From an uncultured Campylobacter sp. (GTDB taxonomy: Bacteria > Campylobacterota > Campylobacteria > Campylobacterales > Campylobacteraceae), in contig CAAHEJ010000108.1 of assembly GCA_900772495.1 (NCBI GenBank), positions 1-10,626 of the forward strand: a DNA stretch of 10,626 nucleotides. Reading direction: 5' to 3'. Each line of letters opens with the position of its first letter. The first letter of the stretch is position 1. The position numbers were made by a program, and so were the translations under genes. The notes under the pieces were generated by a model that was given only the letters and a program-made list of their open reading frames with translations, was not told where the DNA came from and did no database searches. Below are positions 1 through 8,012 of this stretch, piece by piece.

Positions 1-432
1 GAAGTGGGCGTGGAGCAGGGCTTTTTCGCTGATGATATGCTGATTTTGGGGGCGAATTATAGTTTTATCCAAAAAAGAGCCAAAGGCGTGGAGCTTGAAG
101 CTTACGGCAGCTCGGATGGCAAAAAAATCCTTGATTATCCAAACCACATAGCTAATGCTAAAATCATCATAAAGCCGATAAACAGCCTTAAATTCATCGC
201 TCTTAGCACTCTTGAAAGCGCAAGATACTATGAAGATGGCAAGGGCGGCTATGATAAGGGCGCAAACTACTTTACTTTGGATTTGTCGGCAAATTATGAG
301 CTTGGCAAGGGTTTGAGTTTCAACGCTGGCGTGCTGAATTTAACCGACAGAGATAATTACTCAGGCGTTACAGGACAGAGCTATCATTTCGCTGGGCGAC
401 AATGGTTTGCAGGCTTTGAGTATAAATACTAG
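1..432 (+). CDS. TonB-dependent outer-membrane receptor, C-terminal part (5' end outside window)
   Basis: The reading frame is open from the first base, so only the last 143 residues are seen and the start lies upstream of the window. The visible part has the alternating polar/aromatic pattern of amphipathic beta-strands, for example ANYSFIQKRAKGVELEAYG and NYFTLDLSANYELGKGLSF. It also contains the sequence NAGVLNLTDRDNY, typical of the last strands of TonB-dependent receptor barrels, and ends in FAGFEYKY with a terminal aromatic residue as expected for recognition by the BAM complex. Such receptors import ferric siderophores, haem, cobalamin or similar ligands with energy from TonB-ExbBD. 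The plug domain and TonB box are outside the window, so the ligand cannot be inferred. It converges on ispH. Family confident; specificity unknown. Confidence 0.88.
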   Translation, partial: EVGVEQGFFADDMLILGANYSFIQKRAKGVELEAYGSSDGKKILDYPNHIANAKIIIKPINSLKFIALSTLESARYYEDGKGGYDKGANYFTLDLSANYELGKGLSFNAGVLNLTDRDNYSGVTGQSYHFAGRQWFAGFEYKY

Positions 433-483
433 CGGGCATTAGATGGGCGTTAGCAAGCGCAAATGCTCACAAAGACGAAAGTT

Positions 484-511
484 AAGCAAAGCTTGCAAAA
501 AAGCTTTGCTT
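484..511. repeat. Perfect 11-bp inverted repeat between receptor gene and ispH
   Basis: AAGCAAAGCTT (484-494) and AAGCTTTGCTT (501-511) are exact reverse complements around a 6-base loop GCAAAA, and a further T-G pair can extend the RNA stem. It lies 51 bases past the receptor stop, between two convergent genes, which is where a bidirectional terminator would be expected. Neither strand has a clear T-run directly after the stem, so it is not a textbook intrinsic terminator; it may instead protect mRNA 3' ends. The rest of the 433-666 spacer is AT-rich and shows no recognisable gene. Confidence 0.5.
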
Positions 512-666
512 GCGATGATGATTGATGAAAATCGCTCACAATCAACGCTTTTTAGCAAAAAATTTATAGTTTTGTTTTAATGCTGTAAATTTTTTTGACA
601 TTTTGTAAGATTTGCCACGCAAAAAGCCGAATTTCGCTTAAATTTTCATCTAAAATCAAGCAAAAT

Positions 667-1515
667 TCAGCTTTTTTCGCCCAAATCTTTGTCTATTTCT
701 TTGATTTTTTCGACAACTTGGGCGATTATCCACTCAGGCGTGCTAGCCCCAGCGCTCACACCGCAATGCTTTTTGCCCGCAAACCACTCGGACTTTAACT
801 CGCTTTTTGTTTCGATTAAATAGCTATCCTTGCAGTTTCCTTGCGCGATGAGAAAGAGCTGCTTGGTGTTTGCTGAGTTTTTACCGCCAACAATTACCAT
901 CACATCGCTTTTTAATGAGAGTTTTTCGATGGCATCTTGGTTTTTGAAAGTCGCATCGCAAATCGTATTAAACACGCGCACTTCCTTGCATTTAGCCACT
1001 AAAAAGCTCACTATTTTGGCAAAAAGCTCGGGTTTTTTTGTCGTTTGGCTTACCACGGCGATTTTTGATGGCAGCCTCACCCCCAAAAGCTCGCTCTCAT
1101 CAAGCACGACATAGGCTTTGGTGCTGACATAGCTTTTCACGCCCTTAACTTCTGGGTGATTTTCATCGCCGAAAATCACGACTTCATAGCCCTCCGCGCT
1201 CATCTTTTCGCAGATTTGCTGGGGTTTGGTTACAAAGGGGCAAGTCGCATCGTAAATTTCAATGTCTTTCTTGCGAAGCTCGCTCAAATCGCCCTTTGTG
1301 ATGCCGTGCGTGCGTATAATCGCCTTTTTTTCGTCCTTTAACTCGCTTATGTTTTGCAGGGTTTTGACATTAAAATTCGCCTGCAAGCGCGAAATTTCAG
1401 CACCATTGTGGATAAGCTCGCCTATGGTAGCAGCGTTTCCTACCTGCTCGGCTTTTTTAATCGCCCTTTTTACGCCAAAACAAAAGCCATAATTTTCCGC
1501 TAACTCGATAATCAC
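667..1515 (-). CDS. ispH: 4-hydroxy-3-methylbut-2-enyl diphosphate reductase (IspH/LytB)
   Basis: IspH is the cytosolic iron-sulfur enzyme that reduces HMBPP to isopentenyl and dimethylallyl diphosphate, the last step of the MEP isoprenoid pathway. The 282-residue protein has the three cluster-binding cysteines in their usual contexts: C12 (GFCFGVKRA), C92 (DATCPFVTK) and C186 (NTICDATFKNQ). Substrate-binding histidines fit H36 (LIHNGAEI), H70 (IRTHGI) and H120 (ENHPEV, with the catalytic glutamate E122). VSQTTKKP, GGKNSANTKQL and SAGASTPEW complete the family signature. The start is GTG at 1513-1515 with a Shine-Dalgarno-like AAGGA about 7 bases upstream; it places C12 at the usual distance from the N-terminus. 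It follows aroA on the same strand after about 180 bases. In C. jejuni rpsA follows ispH, but here the next gene is a convergent receptor. Confidence 0.97.
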   Translation of the reverse strand: MIIELAENYGFCFGVKRAIKKAEQVGNAATIGELIHNGAEISRLQANFNVKTLQNISELKDEKKAIIRTHGITKGDLSELRKKDIEIYDATCPFVTKPQQICEKMSAEGYEVVIFGDENHPEVKGVKSYVSTKAYVVLDESELLGVRLPSKIAVVSQTTKKPELFAKIVSFLVAKCKEVRVFNTICDATFKNQDAIEKLSLKSDVMVIVGGKNSANTKQLFLIAQGNCKDSYLIETKSELKSEWFAGKKHCGVSAGASTPEWIIAQVVEKIKEIDKDLGEKS

Positions 1516-1573
1516 ACTATTTCCTTTTTTGTCGTTTGAATTTTTGTTGTTTTAAATTTGTTTTAACTTCCTT

Positions 1574-1612
1574 GAAATTTTACGCAAAATTTATAAATTT
1601 TTGCGAAATTTC
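1574..1612. promoter_or_regulatory. Bulged inverted repeat in the aroA-ispH spacer, possible ispH control region
   Basis: The left arm is GAAATTT-TA-CGCAAAA (1574-1589) and the right arm TTTTGCG-AAATTTC (1599-1612). They pair over 14 bp with a 2-base bulge and a 9-base loop, TTTATAAAT. The element sits 58 bases upstream of the ispH GTG on the minus strand, in an AT-rich 182-base spacer. It could be part of the ispH promoter or leader, or an end structure for the pheS-pheT-aroA mRNA. The TATAAA core could serve as a -10. Function is inferred from position only, and AT-rich sequence makes such repeats fairly likely by chance. Confidence 0.3.
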
Positions 1613-1697
1613 ACACAAAAATTCAGTAGTTTTTAAACAAATCTTGGTGTCTGCCTATAAATTTAAATTTAGCGTAAAAAAGTGGATATTTTTAAGC

Positions 1698-2981
1698 TTA
1701 CTTTTCAACCACAGCTCCCAAACTTTCAAGCAGTGAAAGGAAATTTGGAAAAGAAGTGTTGATACATTCGCATTCATCTATATCCATACCGCATTTAAGT
1801 CCCAAAATAGCAAAGCTCATCGCTATGCGATGGTCGCCAAAGCTTTGAATTTTCGCCCTTTTTGCCACGCCGCCTTGTATCTCAAAGCCGTCATCAAGCT
1901 CTTTTGCCTTTATGCCGCACCTTTGCAAATTTTGCACCACAGCACTTATGCGGTCGCTTTCTTTGACGCGCAGTTCTTTGGCATTTGTAAGCCTTGAAAC
2001 GCCATCAGCACAGGCAAAGGCTATGGCAAGTGCTGGGGCTTCATCAATCAGCCACGAGATATTTTCGCTCACGCTCACAGCCTTTAAATGCGAGCTTTGC
2101 ACGCAAATTTCGCCCACTGACTCAAAGTCGTTGTGAGTTTGTTTAAATTCAATCCTTGCGCCCATTTTTTCAAGCACCTTAAAGGCTTCAATGCGGGTTT
2201 TGTTTAAAAGCACATTTTTCAGCACCACGCGTGAATTTGGCACAAGCACGCCCGCAAGCGCAAAATAAAACGCCGATGACGGGTCGTTTGGAACGGTGAT
2301 ATTAAGCGGTTTTAAGGGTTTTGTGAGCGGTGAAATTTCGATTTTTAGTCCATTTTGGCTTAAATTTATGGGCGCATTCATCGCTAAAAGCATATTTTCG
2401 CTGTGGTCGCGGCTGAGTTTTGTTTCGCTAAAATGCGACACGCCCTTTGCGCGAAAGCCCGCTAAAATGAGTGCGGTTTTTACCTGCGCCGATGAGATAG
2501 GACTTTCATACTCAAAGGCTTCAAGCTCTTTGCCTTCTATGCAAAGCGGGGCTAAATTTGCGCTCTCGCGTCCGTAAATTTTCGCTCCAAGCCTTTGTAA
2601 AGGCTCGCTGATTCGCTTCATAGGGCGAGAATTTAGGTATTTGTCGCCACTTAACACAAAAAAGCCATTTACCCCCGCTAAAAAGCCCATAAAAAGGCGC
2701 ATAGCCGTGCCAGAGTTGCCGCACTCTAAAATTTTGTTTGGAGAATTTAGGCTTTTTGGGGCTTTGATGCGCACTTCATCAGCATTTCTTTGCACGAGTG
2801 CGCCTAAATTTCGCACTATTTCAAGGGTGTTGAGCGTGTCTTGCGCTAAAAGATAGTTTTTAGCCACGCATTCATTTTCGCAAAGCATTGAAAAAATGGC
2901 AAAGCGATGAGATATACTCTTATCAGCGGCGATTTTTTCAAACTCTTTGTCAAAACCCTGCGTTAAAGCGTGAATTTTCAT
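1698..2981 (-). CDS. aroA: 3-phosphoshikimate 1-carboxyvinyltransferase (EPSP synthase)
   Basis: AroA transfers the enolpyruvyl group of PEP to shikimate-3-phosphate, the sixth step of the shikimate pathway leading to chorismate and the aromatic amino acids; it is cytosolic. The 427-residue length is normal. All family signatures are present in order: the N-terminal ADKSISHR substrate-binding site (K21, S22, R26), ECGNSGTAMR around residues 86-95, the RPMKRISEPL segment, ISSAQVKTALILAG, RDHSEN, VPNDPSSA, DEAPALA with the active-site aspartate, ELRVKESDRI, and FGDHRIAM near the C-terminus. The protein therefore looks catalytically complete. The ATG overlaps the pheT stop as ATGA (2978-2981), implying translational coupling within a pheS-pheT-aroA operon. 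The CGNSGT form resembles enzymes of the B. subtilis type more than the E. coli GNAGT form; this is suggestive only. Confidence 0.97.
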   Translation of the reverse strand: MKIHALTQGFDKEFEKIAADKSISHRFAIFSMLCENECVAKNYLLAQDTLNTLEIVRNLGALVQRNADEVRIKAPKSLNSPNKILECGNSGTAMRLFMGFLAGVNGFFVLSGDKYLNSRPMKRISEPLQRLGAKIYGRESANLAPLCIEGKELEAFEYESPISSAQVKTALILAGFRAKGVSHFSETKLSRDHSENMLLAMNAPINLSQNGLKIEISPLTKPLKPLNITVPNDPSSAFYFALAGVLVPNSRVVLKNVLLNKTRIEAFKVLEKMGARIEFKQTHNDFESVGEICVQSSHLKAVSVSENISWLIDEAPALAIAFACADGVSRLTNAKELRVKESDRISAVVQNLQRCGIKAKELDDGFEIQGGVAKRAKIQSFGDHRIAMSFAILGLKCGMDIDECECINTSFPNFLSLLESLGAVVEK

Positions 2982-5308
2982 CGCAGTTTCAGCCCTAAAT
3001 TCTCATCAAGTGAGCGGATAATCAACTCCATTTGCTCGCTCACTTCGCTATCTGCTAGGGTTTTTTCATCGTCTTGGAAAACAAAGGCTATGGTAAGGCT
3101 GTATTTGCCTTTAAGAGAAGCGTCCTCGTATAAATCCACAACACGAAAACTTTTTAAAATACCTATTTTAAGGGATTTTATGCAGTCTTTTATCTTTTCA
3201 TACTCGTAATCTTTGGGGACAATCACGCTCAAATCGCGGCTCATCTGCGGAAATTTCGAGTATGGCTTGGCTTTTTTTGGCTCATTTCGCAAGGCGGACA
3301 AGTCAAGCTCGCAAAGATAAGTCTTTTGCAAGTCCTTTTCGCGCTCTATGCCCAAATGCACGCGTCCTACAAAGCCTATGCAAATCCCGTTTTTATGGAC
3401 ACTTGCTTGCTCGTAAGGGTTTAAAAAGCCGTAATGTGAGCGGTTTAGCGTAAAGTCGCCGATGATGGTTTTCATTTCAAGCAAAAAGCTGTAAAAGTCG
3501 ATGAATTCAGGCTTTGCTTTGTTTGCTATCTTTGGCTCGTCCTTAAAGCCGCTAAACACAAAGGCGATTTTGCTTTTTTCGTTTAAATTCTCATCAAACA
3601 CCGCTCCGCTGGTGAAAAGTTTGATGATTTTTTTGGAATTTTTGGTGTTAAAACTCACGGCGTTTAAAAGATGATTGATGAGTGTTGAGCGCAAGGCGTT
3701 TAGCTCGGTGCTGATGGGGTTGATGAGCTTTGTTTTGCTCGCTTTAAAGCCAAGTGCGCTAAGCTCTTCTTCGCTGTCAAGCACATAATGCACGCTTTCA
3801 AAGTAGCCATTTGCCACTGCTTTGTGGCGAAGTGCTGTTAAGTCCTTATGCTCATAATAACACTCATTTAAGCGGGTTTGCTCGGTAAGCTGCAAGGGCT
3901 TTGCGGGGATATTGTCGATGCCGATAACGCGCGTGATTTCCTCGCAAACATCGGCGAAATTGTTTATATCGCTGCGAAAAATCGGGGCTTTGACACTAAA
4001 CAAATCCTTTTCTACCACATCGACTTCAAAATTCAGCCTTTTTAAAATCCGCGCCACTTCGCTAGCCTTGACACTCACGCCGATGAGCTTTTCCACCTCG
4101 CTTAAATCAAGCCTTATGTTCGCACTCTTGCATTTGAGTGAAATTTGCTGTGAATTTTGGTAGATATGAATGTGCGGTTTTGATATAATGCGGCTCATCA
4201 AATACTGCATTCCCAGCTTTAACTGCGGTTCGCTGCCCCGAAAAGCGCGGTAAATGCTGTCTTCATCAAGTTTTTTGTAGCTGTCCTTTGCGGCGGCGAT
4301 GACGCTTGGCGTGGTGTAGTTTGCTTCGATGATGATAAAACGGCTATTTTCATCAACCTTGCCAAAGTCTTGCGCGCAAATTCCGCTCGTGCTTAACAGC
4401 TTGTCCTCGTGATACACCTTGCTTTCGCCTTGTGCGCCCTTACGCACTTGCAAAAGGATTTCCTCATCTTTATCGCTCAAAGCCTTTAAATCATAGGCGT
4501 TAAACAGCACGCCTGTGGCGTGAGTGGCGTATTGAAGTATATTTGAGACTACGCAAGGCGTGAGCTTGCCGATAGTAGCAAGCCTTAACTCCGCCACGAT
4601 ACTAAAAATCTCCACAGGCTGAGCCTTTTCAACCACTCTATAATCAAAGCAGCTGTTGAGATTTTTGTCCGCTTGCACGCGCAAAATTCGCCCAACGGCT
4701 GGGTTTTCTTTGCGCTCTTCATAAGCATCAAGGACTTTCATATCTCTGTCATACACCGCGCTTAACTCGCGTGCTATGCCATACACACTAAGACAATCCC
4801 CACGATTTGGCGTTATATCCACTTCTATGACTTCATCGTTAAAGATTTCATAGGCGTTTAAGGCTTGTCCTAGCACGAGTTTGCCCATAGTATCGTCAAG
4901 CACCATTATGCCGTCTTTTGTTTTTTCAAAGCCAAGTTCGCTTGATGAGCAAATCATACCCTCACTTTCAACTCCGCGTAGCTTTGTTTTAGCGATTTTA
5001 GTGCCATTTGGCAAAACCGCTCCCACAAGTGCCACAGCCACAAACTGCCCCGCGGCGACATTTTTCGCCCCGCAAACGATTTGTAGCAAATCCTTTTCGC
5101 CTATATCAACCTTGCAAAGACTGAGTTTGTCAGAATTTTCTACCTTGCTTTTTTCTTTGACAAAGCCTACTACAACTTTATCTGGTGCGCGTAAGGCGTG
5201 TGAGCTTTCTACTTCGATACCCACAGCATTGAGCGTGGCGCAAATTTCGCTTAAACTTTTGTCGCTTATGTCGATAAACTGACTAATCCAACTTCGTGTA
5301 AATATCAT
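2978..5308 (-). CDS. pheT: Phenylalanine--tRNA ligase beta subunit
   Basis: PheT is the large subunit of the alpha2-beta2 cytosolic enzyme that charges tRNA-Phe; it binds the tRNA and carries the editing site. The 776 residues show the standard domain order. An EMAP-like OB-fold tRNA-binding domain spans about 40-150 (including VCGAKNVAAG and SEGMICSSSELG). It is followed by VDITPNRGDCLSVYGIAREL at about 163-182, the B3/B4 editing region (about 210-360), the B5 domain (about 395-470, ending FADVCEEITRVIGIDNIP), a catalytic-like core, and a C-terminal FDX-ACB anticodon-binding domain from about 683 (FPQMSRDLSVIVP). The length is close to the family norm. It overlaps pheS by 4 bases at the 5' end and aroA by 4 bases at the 3' end, both as ATGA. 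No frameshift or missing domain is seen. Confidence 0.97.
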   Translation of the reverse strand: MIFTRSWISQFIDISDKSLSEICATLNAVGIEVESSHALRAPDKVVVGFVKEKSKVENSDKLSLCKVDIGEKDLLQIVCGAKNVAAGQFVAVALVGAVLPNGTKIAKTKLRGVESEGMICSSSELGFEKTKDGIMVLDDTMGKLVLGQALNAYEIFNDEVIEVDITPNRGDCLSVYGIARELSAVYDRDMKVLDAYEERKENPAVGRILRVQADKNLNSCFDYRVVEKAQPVEIFSIVAELRLATIGKLTPCVVSNILQYATHATGVLFNAYDLKALSDKDEEILLQVRKGAQGESKVYHEDKLLSTSGICAQDFGKVDENSRFIIIEANYTTPSVIAAAKDSYKKLDEDSIYRAFRGSEPQLKLGMQYLMSRIISKPHIHIYQNSQQISLKCKSANIRLDLSEVEKLIGVSVKASEVARILKRLNFEVDVVEKDLFSVKAPIFRSDINNFADVCEEITRVIGIDNIPAKPLQLTEQTRLNECYYEHKDLTALRHKAVANGYFESVHYVLDSEEELSALGFKASKTKLINPISTELNALRSTLINHLLNAVSFNTKNSKKIIKLFTSGAVFDENLNEKSKIAFVFSGFKDEPKIANKAKPEFIDFYSFLLEMKTIIGDFTLNRSHYGFLNPYEQASVHKNGICIGFVGRVHLGIEREKDLQKTYLCELDLSALRNEPKKAKPYSKFPQMSRDLSVIVPKDYEYEKIKDCIKSLKIGILKSFRVVDLYEDASLKGKYSLTIAFVFQDDEKTLADSEVSEQMELIIRSLDENLGLKLR

Positions 5309-6297
5309 CTAAACTGCTCCAAAAGTCTTAAATCTCCCTCAAAAAGCGAACGCAAGTCTGGTATTTGATGATAAAGCATTGCAAAACGCTCCACACCAAG
5401 CCCAAAGGCATAGCCGCTGACATTTTTATAATCCACAAAATTATAAACATTTGGATCTACAACCCCGCACCCTAGCACTTCAAGCCAACCCGTTTGCTTG
5501 CAAACACGACAGCCCGCACCCTTGCAAAACACGCAAGATATATCAACCTCTGCGGACGGCTCTGTAAAAGGAAAGAAACTTGGGCGAAAGCGCACCTTGA
5601 CATCGCCAAAAAAGTAGTGTAAAAACTCCACCAAAACGCTTTTTAAATTCGCAAAACTCACCTTTTGTCCGTTTTCTACCACAAGCCCTTCAACCTGATG
5701 AAACATAGGCGTGTGCGTTAAATCAAAATCCCGCCTAAACACTGCACCAGGAGCTATCATACGAATGGGTGGCTTTTGAGCGAGCATTGTGCGGATTTGC
5801 ACGGGCGAAGTTTGAGTGCGTAAAAGTTTGCCATCATCAAAATAAAAAGTATCTTGCATATCGCGCGCGGGGTGAGATTTGGGTAAATTTAGGGCTTCAA
5901 AATTATGAAAGTCATCTTCTATCAAAGGTCCCTTTTCAACGCTGAAATTTAGGCTCACAAAATAATCGATGATTTTATCCATAGTTGAATTTACAGGGTG
6001 AAATGCGCCTGCTTTGGTGTTTTCGTCAAAATAACTGAAATTCTGTGCGCCTTTACGCATATCGCCGTCTAAAAAAAGCGTTTCAAGCTCTTTTTTACGG
6101 GCTTCGTAGGCTTCGTTAAATGTGTCTTTGTCTGTGTTTAAGGTGCTGGCGAACTTTTTCTTTGCTTCGCCGTCCAAATCTTTGAGCTTGCCAAACTGCA
6201 AAGTCAAGCTTCCCTTTTTGCCAAGCACGCTTATGCGGATTTTTTCAAGCTCGTCTAAACTCTGACAAGCGTGTATCTCGTCAATAATTTTTTGCAA
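5305..6297 (-). CDS. pheS: Phenylalanine--tRNA ligase alpha subunit, TTG start
   Basis: PheS is the catalytic class II subunit of phenylalanyl-tRNA synthetase and activates phenylalanine with ATP. An N-terminal coiled-coil tRNA-binding arm (about 1-85) precedes the catalytic core. Motif 2 (GAVFRRDFDLTHTPMFHQVE) lies at about 184-204, FRPSFFPFTEPSAEVD at about 237-252, and motif 3 (GLGVERFAM) at about 299-307. Four cysteines at about 255, 258, 263 and 266 (CVFCKGAGCRVCK) form the CxxC-CxxC insert seen in many bacterial PheS. I chose TTG at 6295-6297. It gives 330 residues, the length I recall for C. jejuni PheS, with an N-terminus (QKIIDEIHACQSLDELEKIR) that lines up with that family. AAAGGG lies 5 bases upstream. 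An in-frame TTG at 6351 would add 18 residues but has no Shine-Dalgarno sequence. It is divergent from hinT and overlaps pheT by 4 bases. Confidence 0.95.
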   Translation of the reverse strand: MQKIIDEIHACQSLDELEKIRISVLGKKGSLTLQFGKLKDLDGEAKKKFASTLNTDKDTFNEAYEARKKELETLFLDGDMRKGAQNFSYFDENTKAGAFHPVNSTMDKIIDYFVSLNFSVEKGPLIEDDFHNFEALNLPKSHPARDMQDTFYFDDGKLLRTQTSPVQIRTMLAQKPPIRMIAPGAVFRRDFDLTHTPMFHQVEGLVVENGQKVSFANLKSVLVEFLHYFFGDVKVRFRPSFFPFTEPSAEVDISCVFCKGAGCRVCKQTGWLEVLGCGVVDPNVYNFVDYKNVSGYAFGLGVERFAMLYHQIPDLRSLFEGDLRLLEQFR

Positions 6298-6331
6298 ATT
6301 TACCCTTTCGATGATAAAGTGATAAGCTGTT

Positions 6332-6337
6332 ATTTTA
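6332..6337 (-). promoter_or_regulatory. Candidate -10 element for pheS-pheT-aroA
   Basis: On the minus strand TAAAAT (6337 to 6332), preceded by GG and AT-rich DNA, lies about 35 bases upstream of the preferred pheS TTG. That gives a short leader containing the AAAGGG ribosome binding site. This placement agrees with the downstream start, because the longer 6351 start would lie upstream of the transcript. There is no clear -35 box, which is usual for Campylobacter sigma-70 promoters. This is a weak consensus match and an inference only. Confidence 0.35.
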
Positions 6338-6371
6338 CCTAAATTTTTCAAAAATATCTACAAAAATAAGG

Positions 6372-6377
6372 TATAAT
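6372..6377 (+). promoter_or_regulatory. Sigma-70 -10 box for hinT
   Basis: A perfect TATAAT lies 31 bases upstream of the hinT ATG. It is preceded by G and by alternating A/T-rich DNA, as in Campylobacter promoters that lack a conserved -35. The resulting leader of about 25 bases contains the AAAGGA ribosome binding site at 6397-6402. It probably also reads into the protease gene 29 bases beyond hinT, since no terminator is seen between them. Confidence 0.7.
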
Positions 6378-6408
6378 TTTAAAAATTTTTCTTTTCAAAG
6401 GACACAAA

Positions 6409-6744
6409 ATGAGAGAAAAAACGATTTTTGAGCGTATCGTGGCGGGCGAAATTCCAAGCAACAAAAGGCTTGAAAGTGATGAATTTCTAGCGTTTGATGA
6501 CATAAACCCAAAAGCGCCCGTGCATATTTTGGTGATTCCAAAGGCTTATTATAGGGACTTTCAAGAGTTTAGCCCCGAGCAAATGGCAAAAATGACAAGT
6601 TTTATCCAAGAACTTGCCCTTTTAACGGGAGCTGACAAAACGGGCTATAAACTCGTTACAAACTGCGGTGTGGGCGCTGGACAAGAAATCTTTCACTTGC
6701 ATTTTCACTTTTTAGCTGGCTTTAAGGAAAAGCCTGAAATTTAA
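6409..6744 (+). CDS. hinT: HIT-family nucleotide hydrolase (HinT-like)
   Basis: This 111-residue protein is a HinT-type histidine triad protein. The family are cytosolic homodimers that hydrolyse purine nucleoside phosphoramidates such as AMP-lysine. The active-site triad HLHFHFLA (H96, H98, H100) is intact and preceded by the usual GQEIF segment. The N-terminus shows the family pattern FERIVAGEIPSNK, followed by FDDINPKAPVHILVIPK. Length is normal for HinT. The ATG has AAAGGA 6 bases upstream and a perfect TATAAT before that. It is divergent from pheS, as remembered for Cj0898. The next gene starts 29 bases downstream. Physiological substrate in Campylobacter is unknown to me. Confidence 0.93.
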   Translation: MREKTIFERIVAGEIPSNKRLESDEFLAFDDINPKAPVHILVIPKAYYRDFQEFSPEQMAKMTSFIQELALLTGADKTGYKLVTNCGVGAGQEIFHLHFHFLAGFKEKPEI

Positions 6745-6773
6745 AGCTGGGTTTAAAATTTAGAGGTTATTTG

Positions 6774-8012
6774 ATGACACTTGTAGTGATTTTGTGCGTT
6801 TATACGCTCGTGTTTGTGGGGATTTCGGCGGTGCAGATTGCTTTTTTGCAAAGGCAAAAGGCGCAAAAAGCGGTGATTTTGGACGAAAAAACCTATAAAG
6901 AAGCCGCAAATATCGCCATTACAAACGAAAAATTCAGCATTTTTTCACGCGTTTATACGCTCGTTTTATACGCTCTTTGGGTGTTTTTTGGCTTTGCTTG
7001 GCTCGGTAAATTCATCATCAGCACAAACTCAACCCTTGACAACACGCTATTTTTGCTCGCTTTTCTTGTAGTTAATATGCTTTTAACCCTGCCCTTGTCG
7101 GTGTATGAGGACTTTGTCAAAAACAAAAAGCAAGGATTTTCCACGATGAGCGTGGGACTTTTCGTCAAAGACACGCTCAAAAGCCTCATTTTGCTTGCTA
7201 TTTTTGGCTTTTTGCTCATTTATGCTTTGATTTTTTGCTATGAATTTTTGGGGCAGTTTTGGTGGCTAGCTGCCTTTGGCGTGGCTTTTGCGGCGATTTT
7301 GATAGCAAATGTGCTTTATCCTACGCTCATCGCGCCTATGTTTAATAAAATGCAAAAGCTCGATGACAAGGCTTTGCAAGATGAAATTTCAGCCTTGATG
7401 AATAAATGCGGTTTCAGCTCAAAGGGCGTTTTTGTGATGGACGCAAGCAAGCGCGACAAACGCCTAAACGCCTACTTTGGCGGGCTTTTTAAGAGCAAGC
7501 GCGTGGTGCTTTTTGACACGCTTTTAAAGGCGATGAGCGCGAGGCAGCTTTTAGCCGTGCTGGGACACGAGCTAGGGCATTTCGTGCATAAGGACTTACT
7601 CAAAGGCTTGTTGAATGGGGCTTTGATGATATTTTTGCTCTTTTTTGTTTTTGCGCATTTGAGTGAAATTTCAAATTTTTTGGGCTTGCCAGACTTTTAC
7701 GAGCAAGCAAATTTAGTGTTTGTAGGCGAAAATGGCACAAATGAGCCGCTTAAATCGGGCGTTTTCGTGCTGCTTTTGCTTTTGGGAGAGGTTTTTAGCT
7801 TTGTTTTCGCACCTTTTATCAACGCTATGAGCCGAAAACACGAGTTTGCAGCGGACAAGCACGGAGCGCAGATGACTTCTAGTAGTGATATGCGCGAAGC
7901 CTTGCTTGTGCTAGCAAAGGAAAACAAGGCGTTTGTGAAATCCAGCAAACTTTATGAGCTGTTTCACTTGTCGCACCCGAGCATTGATGAGAGACTGAAA
8001 GCCCTAGTGTGA
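6774..8012 (+). CDS. M48-family membrane zinc metallopeptidase (Ste24/CAAX-protease-like)
   Basis: This 412-residue integral membrane protease has the M48 zinc site HELGH at residues 265-269, in LAVLGHELGHFVHKD. The third metal ligand is the glutamate at 357 in RKHEFAADKHGAQM. About five hydrophobic segments precede the site (near residues 3-25, 61-79, 91-110, 137-159 and 164-186) and two follow it (about 280-297 and 330-350). This fits the Ste24p-like M48 subgroup with an N-terminal multi-helix M48_N domain rather than the shorter HtpX. The LIAPMFNKM segment after the fifth helix is typical. Bacterial members lack prenylated substrates and probably act in membrane protein quality control; this is inference. 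I chose ATG 6774 over the preceding TTG because AGAGG lies 7 bases upstream. Its stop overlaps the prmC start. It appears to correspond to Cj0723c. Confidence 0.92.
   Translation: MTLVVILCVYTLVFVGISAVQIAFLQRQKAQKAVILDEKTYKEAANIAITNEKFSIFSRVYTLVLYALWVFFGFAWLGKFIISTNSTLDNTLFLLAFLVVNMLLTLPLSVYEDFVKNKKQGFSTMSVGLFVKDTLKSLILLAIFGFLLIYALIFCYEFLGQFWWLAAFGVAFAAILIANVLYPTLIAPMFNKMQKLDDKALQDEISALMNKCGFSSKGVFVMDASKRDKRLNAYFGGLFKSKRVVLFDTLLKAMSARQLLAVLGHELGHFVHKDLLKGLLNGALMIFLLFFVFAHLSEISNFLGLPDFYEQANLVFVGENGTNEPLKSGVFVLLLLLGEVFSFVFAPFINAMSRKHEFAADKHGAQMTSSSDMREALLVLAKENKAFVKSSKLYELFHLSHPSIDERLKALV

Noticed and set aside
491..506. GCTTGCAAAAAAGCTT resembles GCTTGCAAAAAGCTT at 10403-10417, suggesting a dispersed repeat.
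   Set aside because: The match is short and made of A-rich and AAGCTT-like elements common in this genome; the flanks do not match.
443..580. Short plus-strand frame of 45 basic residues after the receptor gene.
   Set aside because: It has no Shine-Dalgarno sequence, crosses the inverted repeat, and shows no recognisable protein pattern.
620..640. Possible intrinsic terminator for ispH (AAGC...GCTTTTT on the minus strand).
   Set aside because: Only about four base pairs can form with a realistic loop, so the stem is too weak to call.
595..798. Plus-strand open frame covering the ispH 3' end.
   Set aside because: It is antisense to the conserved C-terminus of ispH and has no ribosome binding site.
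1536..1736. Plus-strand open frame in the aroA-ispH spacer.
   Set aside because: It is AT-rich low-complexity sequence running into the antisense of aroA, with no ribosome binding site.
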